A stretch of DNA of 64,000 bases from Hypomyces perniciosus. Lineage: Eukaryota; Ascomycota; Sordariomycetes; Hypocreales; Hypocreaceae. The notes below the pieces were generated by a model that was not told the origin of the DNA, ran no database searches, and was given only the letters and a program-made list of their open reading frames with translations. The stretch lies in contig SPDT01000003.1 in assembly GCA_008477525.1 (NCBI GenBank), positions 682,001-746,000 of the forward strand, written 5' to 3'. The translations under genes were made by a program, and so were the position numbers. Positions 10,825 to 20,956 of the stretch are shown here, piece by piece; within the stretch, counting starts at the first letter, position 1, and every line of letters starts with the position of its first letter.

Positions 10825-11844
10825 TCATCTCTGGTCCTCCTGTGCTGTAGTCATCTGGGATTCGAGATCCTCATTATTCCTTATCAAAGCGGGTTGAAGT
10901 GAAGGTATCTGACTGAGGCCTCTAGAGCTGCTCGATTGATAAGTTGAAGGAAAGGGGCTGTTGGTGGAAGGAGTGTCTCGTGGTATTGGGTCGTATCCCG
11001 GACCAGACGTGTATCCAGTCGTAGTCGAATTAGATAATATATGGGGCGTTGGGCAGTCGCAAGTACAGCCACCTCTCTTAACTAGGTCGCGAAGCTGATT
11101 TAGAATAGGGAACTCCAGTTTCAGTTTGATGCTATACACAGCACTCTTATAGGTGGTCGAAATTACGTGTACACCGCCCAGCTCAGTACCAATAACAGAC
11201 AGATCCATCAGGATTACCAAGATATTGACGTAGATGAGGTGCCTGATTATGCGCCGGGTAGTTTTGTTTCGGTTTAGCGACATTACCCGCAACATCTTCC
11301 GGGTTTCCCACAAATAGATGCTCGAGAGGATTACTTCTTGCGTTGCGAACCCGAAGAGCATAACTTTCTCCCAAATTCGAAAAGGCCAGAGGAACGGTTC
11401 TGGATGTGAAGAGTTGGAGCCGAGGTTAAGGACCGTAGGGGGTATGTTGAAGAGAAAGAAGCTTGAGATGATCATCCTGAGCACCCATTTGATCTTTCTC
11501 CTGTCCTCAACGACCAGATGAAGCCGGGAATAAAGGACGAGAGATTGACCAATGAGCATCGGGACGCCCCCGATTGTAATGACCATGATGTTGACATAGT
11601 CGTTTTTGCAGAGCTGAAAGTACTGCATCAAGAACCCAACAGAATGGGGGACAATGCCCCATGACGCGAAGCACAAGCTCCAAAAGTATAAACCACTGCG
11701 TTTCCGGAACGTAGAGAAGATCTGGACGTTGATCTCGATGACATTGTAAATGGCAATGGCAAAGAATCCTGCTATCGTCATGGCGAGCGCCAGTGAGATG
11801 GCGATTCCGCCACTGTACCCTTCACCCTGCAAGCTGCTTGTCAT
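10825..11844 (-). CDS. seven-transmembrane fungal membrane protein (DUF7703-type)
   Basis: Single-exon gene of 339 residues. About seven hydrophobic helices span residues 15-250, followed by a 90-residue polar, Ser/Thr/Pro-rich cytosolic tail. The segment 'LYFWSLCFASWGIVPHSVG' and a following 'YVNIMVITIGGVPMLIGQS' match my memory of the uncharacterised fungal DUF7703 integral-membrane family. A Cys cluster (CTCDCP) opens the tail. The topology resembles a receptor but no ligand or G-protein motif is evident. The start is the first ATG, and the Met is followed directly by a short lumenal segment and helix 1. Function unknown; the family assignment is moderately sure. Confidence 0.8.
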   Translation of the reverse strand: MTSSLQGEGYSGGIAISLALAMTIAGFFAIAIYNVIEINVQIFSTFRKRSGLYFWSLCFASWGIVPHSVGFLMQYFQLCKNDYVNIMVITIGGVPMLIGQSLVLYSRLHLVVEDRRKIKWVLRMIISSFFLFNIPPTVLNLGSNSSHPEPFLWPFRIWEKVMLFGFATQEVILSSIYLWETRKMLRVMSLNRNKTTRRIIRHLIYVNILVILMDLSVIGTELGGVHVISTTYKSAVYSIKLKLEFPILNQLRDLVKRGGCTCDCPTPHILSNSTTTGYTSGPGYDPIPRDTPSTNSPFPSTYQSSSSRGLSQIPSLQPALIRNNEDLESQMTTAQEDQR

Positions 11845-12799
11845 GGTGACTCTGTCGGTACAAAAGTCAGCCAGAAGATCCGGAAACTCCCGTGTTCAGA
11901 GCATACGGCTTAGCACAAACCCGAGCGGACGGTAATGTGGTAAATGGATATGCTTCGGAGACGGCATATGGTGTTCAGCGTTCTTCGACATGCTCCGCTT
12001 CCCCCTTTTCAAGCTTGCTCGCCGTGTGTGCATGTCAGCCAGAGTGGTTTTATTTCTGGTAATGGATCAACCACCTGTGTTAGCGTCAAGTCGGTCACCT
12101 TTTCGTGGACGGTGTGTGGCGTCTTGGTCTTGTTTGCCCTTCGTTGCCCGTGCTTCTAGTGGCTCTGCAAGCGCTACGACGGGCTGCGGCGGATGATTTG
12201 ACATGTTATCAACGGATAGTTTCTTTGAGACAGAGTCGTGGTTGCTCGAGGAAAACTCTACTCCCTCGAGCTTATTCTCGTCACTCTTATGTTTATATTT
12301 ATTGCCGTGCTTCCCGGAGGCCCCCTGCCCAGATTGGACGGTTTCAACGCCTACCCCAATTGTCAACACATGAAGACCCATAGCCCCAACTCTATGACAT
12401 GGAATTAGCTTTGCATGGCGTTGTGGCGCCAAGCTGTCCATGTTAGTAGTTACAGTGCCACGCAAAAAGTTTCAGTAAATTTTATATAGAGCTGCCTTAC
12501 AAAAGTTACCGAAACTTTCTTCTCCCCACTGTACAGAGTCGGCCTACCAGGTTAGTAAAGAGGGGATGTCTTCGTCTAGCGGCCGTTGAAACAGGAACCA
12601 AGGGTCCCCTGGGGGTAAGGACTCTCGCAGCAATGTACATAACTATGTGTTGACATAGAGTTGCTCCCGGCACTCGCGGAGTGGCAAAGGACAGTGGGAC
12701 TGTCGGAGACATTCTAGGGCACAGGGGCGAATCAAAGGATCGGAGCATTAAAGCACTTCCACTTACATGATCCACTTCCCGCTTCTCTATTACTCGTAT

Positions 12800-12854
12800 G
12801 TCTCCATGCGGTCTCCATGCGGTCTCCATGTGGTCTCCATGTGGTCTCCATGTG
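12800..12854 (+). repeat. 11-bp minisatellite
   Basis: Five head-to-tail copies of GTCTCCATGYG (first two with C, last three with T at the pyrimidine). The uniform period and single variable site suggest recent expansion. Confidence 0.9.
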
Positions 12855-13883
12855 AGTTGAAAGACTCTACTATTTCCGTTATCTTACCCCACATGGGAAA
12901 AGGAACTACGGAGAGCAATGAAGATTAATTGTAAATTGACTTCATGGTGTCCAAGGCACTGATCATCTGCTTTCGGGCCGATAGCCGGTCAGAGAGTGGT
13001 CAAGAAGCCACAGCTGTCAAGCTTCCACACCACAAATGTGAGAAGCTTCATATTTACGAAGTACTCCGTATGAGAAGTACTTTGTAGTACAGCTCCGAGT
13101 ATCGCCAATGCAGCAGGTACGCTTACCATATGAAGCAACATACGCTGACTAGCCATGCCATCAGGAAGACGGGCTTCGGTCTACACAATTCTAGCTCAAA
13201 ACACAAGTATTACATGGCCCTCAAAGGCGATCACATGCTGAAGGTTTGGTCTCAAGGCTCTCACTCCTAGAGTATGACGGCTAAGAAAAAGAAACAGCTA
13301 ACAGTAAGCCGTGTTGCATGGCACCAGCGTTTCACTTGCGCTAACGTTCCACATTCCAGACTATATTGGGAAGTGTTAGCATCATTATTCGCAGCGACCT
13401 GCATCAAAGGTTGATCAAGCAGACGGCCGACGGCCGACAGCCTACTAAGTCATGAAGTGCATGAGTGCGCAATGGCTTCTTGAGCTAGAATGTTCTCGAT
13501 CGTCACTAGAAGCACCTACAACATTCGTACGAAACCGCAACGAAGCCTCATTCCCAAGGGTTTGCAGATCAGTGTGAGAGTGAGGCCCCCAAAACCGTCT
13601 GGTCCCGTTCCGTTCAGCCCAGCATCACCACACCACTCGCATCTCCGCGGAGGTTTGGTCACCTGCAAAAAGGAAGAAAAAAAAGCACCGTCTAAAAGCG
13701 TCCGGCATTGAAGATCCAGGCTCTCCGGGAGCCAGTGACGAACACCTGCATCAGCAGCACCGCCACATGGAAAAAGTAAGGGAAAAAGAAATGACATGCA
13801 ACAATTTGCTGGTCAAGCCTTTTAAGAACTCCCTTGTGAAAAAAGAAAGATGATTGTAAAGAAAAGATGACAAGTAAAATATA

Positions 13884-13890
13884 AAAAAAG
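13884..13890 (-). terminator. Pol III T-run terminator of tRNA-Ser (minus copy)
   Basis: A run of seven T on the minus strand lies about 8 nt beyond the tRNA 3' end, the usual RNA polymerase III stop. Confidence 0.7.
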
Positions 13891-13897
13891 AAAGCAT

Positions 13898-13979
13898 CGA
13901 CACAGGCCTGATTCGAACAGGCGCTCCCGAAGGAACATGATTTCGAGTCATGCGCATTAGACCACTCTGCCACTGTGCC
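13898..13979 (-). tRNA. tRNA-Ser(CGA)
   Basis: 82-nt class II tRNA reading UCG codons. The acceptor stem GGCACAG pairs with CTGTGTC (one G-U) and the discriminator is G. The anticodon loop is CTCGAAA and the T loop TTCGAAT. A long variable arm, typical of tRNA-Ser, is formed by TTCCTTCGGGAGC. No intron. Identical in sequence to the plus-strand copy at 14557. Confidence 0.95.
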
Positions 13980-14556
13980 CTATGGTTATCTTGGCTGGAA
14001 AAAGTCCCTTAGGTTAGTGTATCGTGCAGGGGTTAGGGCAAACATTCTCATTACTTTCTCCAGCCTGAAACCCAAATGTTTATAATAATATGAAAATCGA
14101 CGGTTACGGATTACTTTGTACGTAAATCAAGATCTCAAGGATTTTGAACACGAATATCACTCACGTCCTTCAATCAGAAAGGGAGTCTGTTTGTTGTGCC
14201 TGCGGGAGAGTTGGGTTCATTAATACAGCCCTATTAATGCTGCAATACGAAAGGGCGAAACTGCATGCAAAAGCCATCTACATAGGATATTTTGAACAAC
14301 AACACCCAGTCCAACCGTAGATTCAATCTAATAGTAGGTCTATATATATCACGTGAGAAATTCTCACAGTCTAGTATGTTACACAGGCACTAAACCAGGT
14401 CAAATAGCGACGACTCAATTGATGCTTGTTAGACTGATTTTCTCCTAGTTCTCACTCAGACTGGAGGTTTTCTTTTCTCCATGCAATCAAGTCTCGGAGC
14501 TTCACAAGCCTGTAGTGGCTGGCCAGTAGCAAGCTGTCCGATAGCAAGCTGTCAAT
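13980..14556. other. spacer between inverted tRNA-Ser genes
   Basis: 577 bp separating the two divergently oriented 5' ends. AT-rich, no gene seen. Each tRNA has unrelated 5' flanking DNA here. Confidence 0.6.
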
Positions 14557-14638
14557 GGCACAGTGGCAGAGTGGTCTAATGCGCATGACTCGAAATCATG
14601 TTCCTTCGGGAGCGCCTGTTCGAATCAGGCCTGTGTCG
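14557..14638 (+). tRNA. tRNA-Ser(CGA)
   Basis: 82 nt, identical to the copy at 13898-13979 but on the opposite strand. Anticodon CGA at 14591-14593 in loop CTCGAAA. It has a class II variable arm and T loop TTCGAAT, with no intron. The identity with the other copy extends about 14 nt past the 3' end through the T-run. Confidence 0.95.
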
Positions 14639-15396
14639 ATGCTTTCTTTTTTATTATATGCATAGGTACATGCATGTATGCATATGCAGTTAGATTCCCT
14701 GATAGATTCTTTTTTTGCTGACCCTTCACTCCTTTTGCCTAAATGGATTTATATTAAAATTGCCTCACTGGCACTCTAGAGGTTGGAAGCTATCCCAAAA
14801 AAAATATTGTGCGCCCGTTGAACCGACTTCTGTCAACTGATATTATGCTTTGGCCACACGATGCACAACGATAATAGGATTAATGGAAGAGACATGAATC
14901 ATTTCCCTTTATTGTGCCAGATAGCTTTGTTATACCCCAATAAAACTTAAAAGTCGAATAGTCGGTGGCCATCAACAGGATAAAGAACTTCATGTGCTTC
15001 AATTCTAAATCTATCGACCCCCCTGACTGATGTTGAGGCTATGGGAAAGGAAGTGACGGTTAAATGTAGGAGAGAAAGTCAGCCAAGGTCATAAATGCAC
15101 CAGTAAGATATAATCTCGAAAGGCGTGATCAATGTAATATGGTAGTTCTGCTCATTAAGATGGTACTTTTAGAACTTCCGCTTAATATCATGTGTGGTTG
15201 AAGATGCCATTAGGGGCAGTTCTTCAAGATCCGCATACAAGAATGTATTCAAGGTCACGGCTGCTAACGCCCAATTTGAGAAGTATATCAAGAAGTATAT
15301 CAAGATCAAGATCAAGGTTACGGGTCGCACCCATAAATTCCCGAAATACGGAAAGTTACAACAAAATAACAAGCCTGAGTGTGACTCACTGCGCAC
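14639..15396. other. intergenic
   Basis: Begins with the T-run terminator of the tRNA (about 14647-14652). AT-rich, no supported gene. Near 15279-15317 there is a small tandem of 'aagtatatcaag' and 'atcaag' units. Confidence 0.55.
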
Positions 15397-15402
15397 TATA
15401 AA
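15397..15402 (+). promoter_or_regulatory. TATA box of DUF3669 gene
   Basis: TATAAA about 80 bp upstream of the ATG at 15479. It argues that the open frame upstream of that ATG (from 15194) is leader, not coding. Confidence 0.55.
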
Positions 15403-15478
15403 CTCACCTTCACCTGCCACACTCTTTCACCTGTCACGCATCTCACCTCTCTTTCGCTCAGACTCAGGTTTCAACATC

Positions 15479-16663
15479 ATGGCAGACGAACACACTGCGG
15501 CGCTTTCTCGTGTCTTCTCTACGACTGAGAGACTCGAAGCATACACTGAAGACGCTCACAATTCCAACCGCCCTCTGATCTGCAACATTGGTCGCGGCAC
15601 CTGTGGCACGATTTACCAAGTTGGGGATACAAACCGTGCGATCAAGCTCGGCACTCATCAAAGCGAACTCTGGAGGGACTTCCGGCAAACAGCGGACGCT
15701 TGGCGGACTGTTCAACAGTTTGAGAAGATCCTCTCTGACCATTTCATCCAAAAGGGCATACGAATCTCCGTACCAAAAGTTCCTCGCTGCTACGAGTTTC
15801 ATTTTGACTGCGAGGATGTCATTACACGCCACGAGAAAGGGCTTGCCAGCGACAAAGAGTCTGTTGACTCCGAAATAAGTGAGGAGGAGCGGCAGAAGCC
15901 AGGATATATAATGGAGAGAATCCCACCAATTCCGGCCGCGGCCCGTGTTGCGCTTGTTAAAGAACTTTTCGACGAGGAGGACCAACACGACTTCCTTTCC
16001 AACCCTGAGAATGAAGACTGCCTTATCAGGCTTTACTTTGGTCAAGACGAAAGTGGTGGCTTTATCGACACTCTTCGCAACTTTCCCCTTTACAGCGACC
16101 AGATGGACGACATTGGCTTGGACACCAGAACACTTGTCAGTGAACTTGCAATTGGCCTCGCAATCGTTCACTGGGGCGCTGAGCTGGATGGCCTGGATGG
16201 CATGGACGTCGAGTACGTCCTCTCTTCTTCCTCAAACTTCCTCCGGCAATCACACAAAAGCAACATGGAGCTAGCAACTAGAGCGGCTGCCCAGACCATC
16301 GCGGACACAAGCCGTCGGGATACGCACCTGTGGATTCTCGACTTCGACAAAGCATCTCCGGTTTCTATCCATGGGGATCGAGTCGAGCTCATCCGCCGCC
16401 TCGTCGTCGCAACGAGCGGCAACGATCCGTACTTCCCACGGCCGAGCGTGAACAAGGAGCGGTGGGACCAGTTTGTGGGAGCATATGTTGAGGCGGGCTG
16501 GAGGATTCTCCAAGGGAAGATGAAGGAATGGAAAGTGGAGGCAGAGACGGATACATGCAGAGATATTCTCGGTTTGCCAGAGGCGTTCATAGAGGCGTTG
16601 GAGCAGCAGTTTGCGGAGGAAGATGCAGGCGAGGACGACACGTTCATTAAGTTTGAAGATTGA
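15479..16663 (+). CDS. DUF3669 domain protein
   Basis: Single exon, 394 residues from the ATG at 15479 ('MADEHTAALSRVFSTTERLE'). The frame is open upstream to 15194, but a TATAAA box at 15397 sits inside that extension. The C-terminal half carries the DUF3669 signature seen in many fungal orphan proteins: 'ELAIGLAIVHWGAELDG', then 'LWILDFDKA' and 'GNDPYFPRPS'. The pattern of an N-terminal 'GRGTCGTIYQ' loop, an 'AIKLG' strand Lys and a later 'DFDKA' resembles a diverged kinase-like fold, but a canonical HRD catalytic loop is not evident. Cellular role unknown. Confidence 0.85.
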   Translation: MADEHTAALSRVFSTTERLEAYTEDAHNSNRPLICNIGRGTCGTIYQVGDTNRAIKLGTHQSELWRDFRQTADAWRTVQQFEKILSDHFIQKGIRISVPKVPRCYEFHFDCEDVITRHEKGLASDKESVDSEISEEERQKPGYIMERIPPIPAAARVALVKELFDEEDQHDFLSNPENEDCLIRLYFGQDESGGFIDTLRNFPLYSDQMDDIGLDTRTLVSELAIGLAIVHWGAELDGLDGMDVEYVLSSSSNFLRQSHKSNMELATRAAAQTIADTSRRDTHLWILDFDKASPVSIHGDRVELIRRLVVATSGNDPYFPRPSVNKERWDQFVGAYVEAGWRILQGKMKEWKVEAETDTCRDILGLPEAFIEALEQQFAEEDAGEDDTFIKFED

Positions 16664-17315
16664 TAGCTGTATCATCAAGTGTTGCACTTTTCTGTTGTCC
16701 CGCTTCATTATCTATCTACCTAATGCACCTCCTGTATTAATATTAACTGTTAAATATGTTCCTTTTTCACTTTGCTTCAGATCCTTTCGTCACCGGCTTC
16801 ATGCTGAGTAACTCCATCTGTCGTCTAGATATTTGTGCTTGCTGATAACACACTAATTCAGCCCGTTCGACTCACGTGTATCCGTGATATTCGGGGTTTT
16901 GTGAGAATGTTTCGGGTCCTGGATAACGAATACTGGTCTGTTTGGTCCTCGTCGTTCTTGTCTGCCCGTTGGCCGGACTGTCGCGTTGCCAATTCCATGA
17001 GGACGGCACATGGGGCGAATAATCGCAAGCCCACGAAACGGGGGCCTGTTCGCATTGGCGGTCCCGCCGAACCAGCCAGAAGATTCCTGTGAATATTGGC
17101 GATGCAGAGTTTGGCTGGGCGGCCATGTCATTCGGGATGTACTTGTTGATGTACGTGGGCGTGCCTTTCGGACAACTGCGACAAGTAGCGTCCTTCAAGA
17201 TGCCTTCGGAGGATGTTGATCTTCATTCTGAATGCAAAACCCAACAGACATCTTGGCGACTCCTCTTGTGAATGCCCTGCTCGAGCGCAAGGCAAAGGTC
17301 CTCTTTCCCAGGTTC
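16664..17315. other. intergenic
   Basis: Convergent spacer between the DUF3669 and PTH11-like genes. Overlapping short frames here have no recognisable domains. Confidence 0.5.
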
Positions 17316-18878
17316 TCATGGATACTCGTAGTATACATGAGTCTCCTTGGTTTGGACAATCCCCTTGTCGCTCCCGTGGTCGTCGCCACTCGTTCTGTTT
17401 CCCTCCTGGGATCTCGATTTCGGCGGCAGGCCTTGGACGCCTATAACGGTATCTGTGCCGATGTCTGTCTCATCAAACCGATTGTAATACTTCTTTTTCG
17501 GGTTTCCCGCGCCAAACGTGCGTAGTTCGTGGTTGGTAGAGATTGACTTGGAGCTCCTCTTGATAGATGACTCGTTTATGCTTGATAAAAGGCCTGGCGC
17601 AAGGGATTGGACAAAGTGATTCAGCGTCGACAGGGATGCACACATGATTAGGAGGTTGGCCTCGATGCATCTAGAGCATGTTAGACAGAGTTCTGTTCGA
17701 TGAGATTGGGGAGTTGGTTGTACTCGTACGTACATCCAAAGACAGATGGGGCCACCACCCCAAGTCATGTCAAAGTCGTCCAACGACAAAACAAGAAGAG
17801 CCAACCGAACCATAGAGGTAACAACGGTCCTAAGGGATCACAAATGTCAGTGATCTGCCGCACGTGGACACGGGGGTAACCGGGAGGAAGCGAAATAGGC
17901 ACATACACCGAGCCAACAGCAAACATGGCAATGAGTCCAAGCTTCCTCATCCTAGACATTTTCAAACTCACCACCATCGGAATGGGGATGCAGAAGATGA
18001 GAACGTCGGTGGCAACTCCTATGCCGGCAGTGGCCTGATACATGGCTTTGCGGTCGATACACGATCCCACAGCAGCGAGAGTGAGGTCGTAGTTCTTTGC
18101 AAAGGGTTGACAGGGAAAAATCGAGGAAAAGAAGATGGCGATGCCTGATCCAGCGACAGCGAACATCATCAAGTATACCGACCAGCGATACCATTCTTGC
18201 GGATTGTTGATCTCTCGGTAGAAGAGAAGGATGACGAGTTTGGCGAGTGTCGTTGGGATCGTGTAGACAATGGAATTAATGTATCCCTCGTACTGAGACG
18301 GTCGTATTAGCGAACCCGGCTCGCGCACAGAGGGCTTATGCAGTGGCTGATGTCTTACCAGGGAAAACATCTGGGCTTTGTCCAAGGATATCTCCCAGAT
18401 GTGAACGCCTAACCATCCGCCTGCGAAAGAATCTGGGGCGTCGTTAGCCATGCGCCAGGAATTGCCATGCACAATGCAATGCCAACGTACACAAAATAAG
18501 ACCCTGGATGGCAACGGTTCCGAGCTGAAGGTCCCAAGAAATGATGTATCAGTATCGATTGACTGACGCGGCTGGGATAAATACTAAATCACACATACCC
18601 AGGCAAACACAAGAAATACTGCATCGCGTGCACAAGTCAGCATTCAGCATTCATTGCGCAAACGAGGCTTTGAGGAACGTACCATCGTCAACGCCCAATG
18701 TGTTGCGCAAGACTCCCTTGACATACAACCGCTGGCCCATCATAAAGGCGGCCAGCACCATGCCCACAGCAGCTACGGCGTAAGAAGACGTGACGGACTG
18801 GCGCATCGGGTTATCGAAATCGACGACATAGCCCTCGGGGGGCGGTATGATGACCTCGACGCCATTTACGACCGTCAT
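17316..18878 (-). CDS. PTH11-like integral membrane protein (fungal rhodopsin-type domain)
   Basis: Predicted 7-TM plasma-membrane protein of the fungal rhodopsin-domain family that includes PTH11-like receptors. Seven exons (transcript order): 18683-18878, 18599-18618, 18491-18524, 18359-18432, 17907-18292, 17734-17829 and 17316-17670, giving 386 residues. Exons 2 and 3 are only 20 and 34 nt. Characteristic pieces are 'GYINSIVYTIPTTLAKLVIL', a helix ending 'IFFSSIFPCQPFAKNYD', the motif 'CIDRKAMYQATAGIGVATDV', and 'FDMTWGGGPICLW' before the last helix. The tail is about 115 residues, polar and Lys/Asp-rich. No N-terminal CFEM domain, unlike Magnaporthe PTH11 itself. Ligand unknown. All junctions preserve frame, but the micro-exons would benefit from transcript data. 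Confidence 0.85.
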
Positions 18879-20956
18879 GTTGGCTCGACGCAGCAGCACC
18901 AGCAGCAGCTGAATAGAGGGATATCGGCCGAGATGCCGCCCACGTTGCTGTGGGCGAGTCAACGGTTCTGACTCTGATCGACCGGATGGAGGGAGATGTG
19001 CATTTATTAGTATTAAAGAGGATAGGAGATGGGGAAGCCCGGCAGATTAGCTAGCATTCCATACGAGCAGGACTCCGCAATGATGGAAAAAGACCCGGGA
19101 TAATAGAAGAGAGCCGGCCGGTCCACTGCCAGTGCCATCTCCAGGGGGGGGCCGCGGGACCTTTTCACTTTTCAGGCTTCTATGGAATTTCCTCTCCACT
19201 CATCGCCCTGCGTGTTTCGTTTGTGGGTTACTCGTATTACATCGAATGGAACGGCAGGCTTTTTAGGCTCGATCAACTGGGGAAAGGATCCGCATGCTGA
19301 CACAAGTGGACTTGTTTGGTGGACTCACTCGTATGTAAGTTCTGCAAGGAGGATGCTGATTCGGCATATCTGACTGCTGGTTCGCTGGAATTTGAGGCCA
19401 AGGAGACAGGCTAAAACACGGCACTGTGTCCATATCCCTGGATCCCAGATCCAGTTGCCAGACACTGCATTCTGCCACACGAGACAAGCACCTTGCATAT
19501 GGTGTCTGGCAGCTCCGGCAGGGAGCACTATACCACTAGGTAATACTGCTGGGAGCAGGCAAACATGCGGCTTGGTGCTTTAAAATACTCCGTACTAGGC
19601 TTGTGTGTGACATGATGAGTTGGGGGCCGGTAAGCAAACTGGGTAAGGATGCAATTAATCCTAGTGCTACTCCATACTCGGACTGCTCAGGGGCCTTTGC
19701 GCGAAGTAGCCCACCTTTATGTTCTCTCTCTCCCTATTTTCCCACGCATGGCGTCTCGGCAGCACGCGCAGAATGGCTCGCGTGGTGATGATGGTCAGGT
19801 GTTTGCTTATAAGGACTGTGCGGGCGTTGTGTTGTCTTTCATCCATAGACGACACCACAGTGACCATACTACACCATAAAATAAATTAAATGGAATTAAA
19901 TAATGGTGACTGTCTATTATCACTCATACTACGGAGTACGAAGTACTACTTCGTAATATTACCTCTCCATCTACTCCGTAAATGCTGCCTCGATGGACTC
20001 GGCGCAAGTACGAGTATGGAGCACAGTACCTACGAGTAAGCTTCAAAGAACGATCGGAACTCTTGGCTGTAATTTAATTTACTAAATCATGCAAGCGCTC
20101 CAACTAGTAGTAGTATTGCCGTGACCCCCATCTGCTGAAGAAAACCTTGTTGGAGAAATGCCCTTGTTGGGTCCGACGTCTCTCGGAGTGGGTGTGGACA
20201 GTCCGAAATTGGTAACCACCATGCTGGCCAAGATCAGATGAAGCGTCAAGGTTGATACGACGAATAGGATCAGATCAGATCAGCAATTGGCATTTTAATC
20301 TTGACAAAAAAAAGATTGTCCACTCCAGGCATATAATAACTACATAGCGAATTATAGGTGTTCTCATTACAATGTCTGTCTGTCTATCAGTACGCCATTA
20401 CCATTAATCCAGAGTCATGAAAGACGCCATGTTGTATTCACTCATGACATAGGCCCTTCAACTTGGCTTTCTTGATTTTCTGTCCAGCCATTCAAGCCAT
20501 CCAAGCCATCATCACCAAGCCCCTGCTCTTCTAACACGTCTTAGGCTGTCCGTACATTAGTACGGTCTTCAAGTCCACATTTCCAACCCGGCCATTCCCA
20601 TCCCGTCTCTTCTCCTTCGGCCCTTCGATACGCAATCGGCTGGCGCGCCGAGTTGGAAAAGTCAGGCCCTCGGCCAGGAGCGGAGGCCGCATGGGGGTTT
20701 GAAGAATTGATCTATCATACCAATAAAATTCTATTATTATCGAATCCTCTTCGCCATCGTCATGGGGCCGAAAGCGAATGCAGATAGATAGTGCTATTTC
20801 GTGGATAGTATTTAAAGCCTCGCCAACCCACACAGAAACACGCTTGAAGCCTCACTTACACGACACCCAATTCTCCAACTACCTCGTGCAGCCACCGTGA
20901 CGCTCGCTGTTTCTCAGTGTCCAAAGAATTCATTCTACTAAGCAGTTTGGCCCGAC
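18879..20956. other. intergenic, gene-free
   Basis: No supported gene in about 2.1 kb. It contains a palindromic cluster of TACGGAGTA/TACGAAGTA motifs at 19926-19980 and a GATCA-rich patch near 20265. The final 150 bp form the promoter and leader of the BBE-like gene. Confidence 0.5.

Larger units (their letters stand above)
11845..13897. other. intergenic, gene-free
   Basis: No supported gene. A 132-codon minus frame at 12067-12465 shows no domain. The stretch contains an 11-bp minisatellite at 12800 and TACTCCGTA-type motifs near 13066-13100. Confidence 0.5.

Noticed and set aside
12067..12465. 132-codon minus frame
   Set aside because: Hydrophilic, no domain, no signal peptide; could be real but nothing supports it.
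15464..16171. 235-codon minus frame opposite the DUF3669 gene
   Set aside because: Shadow of a supported coding exon.
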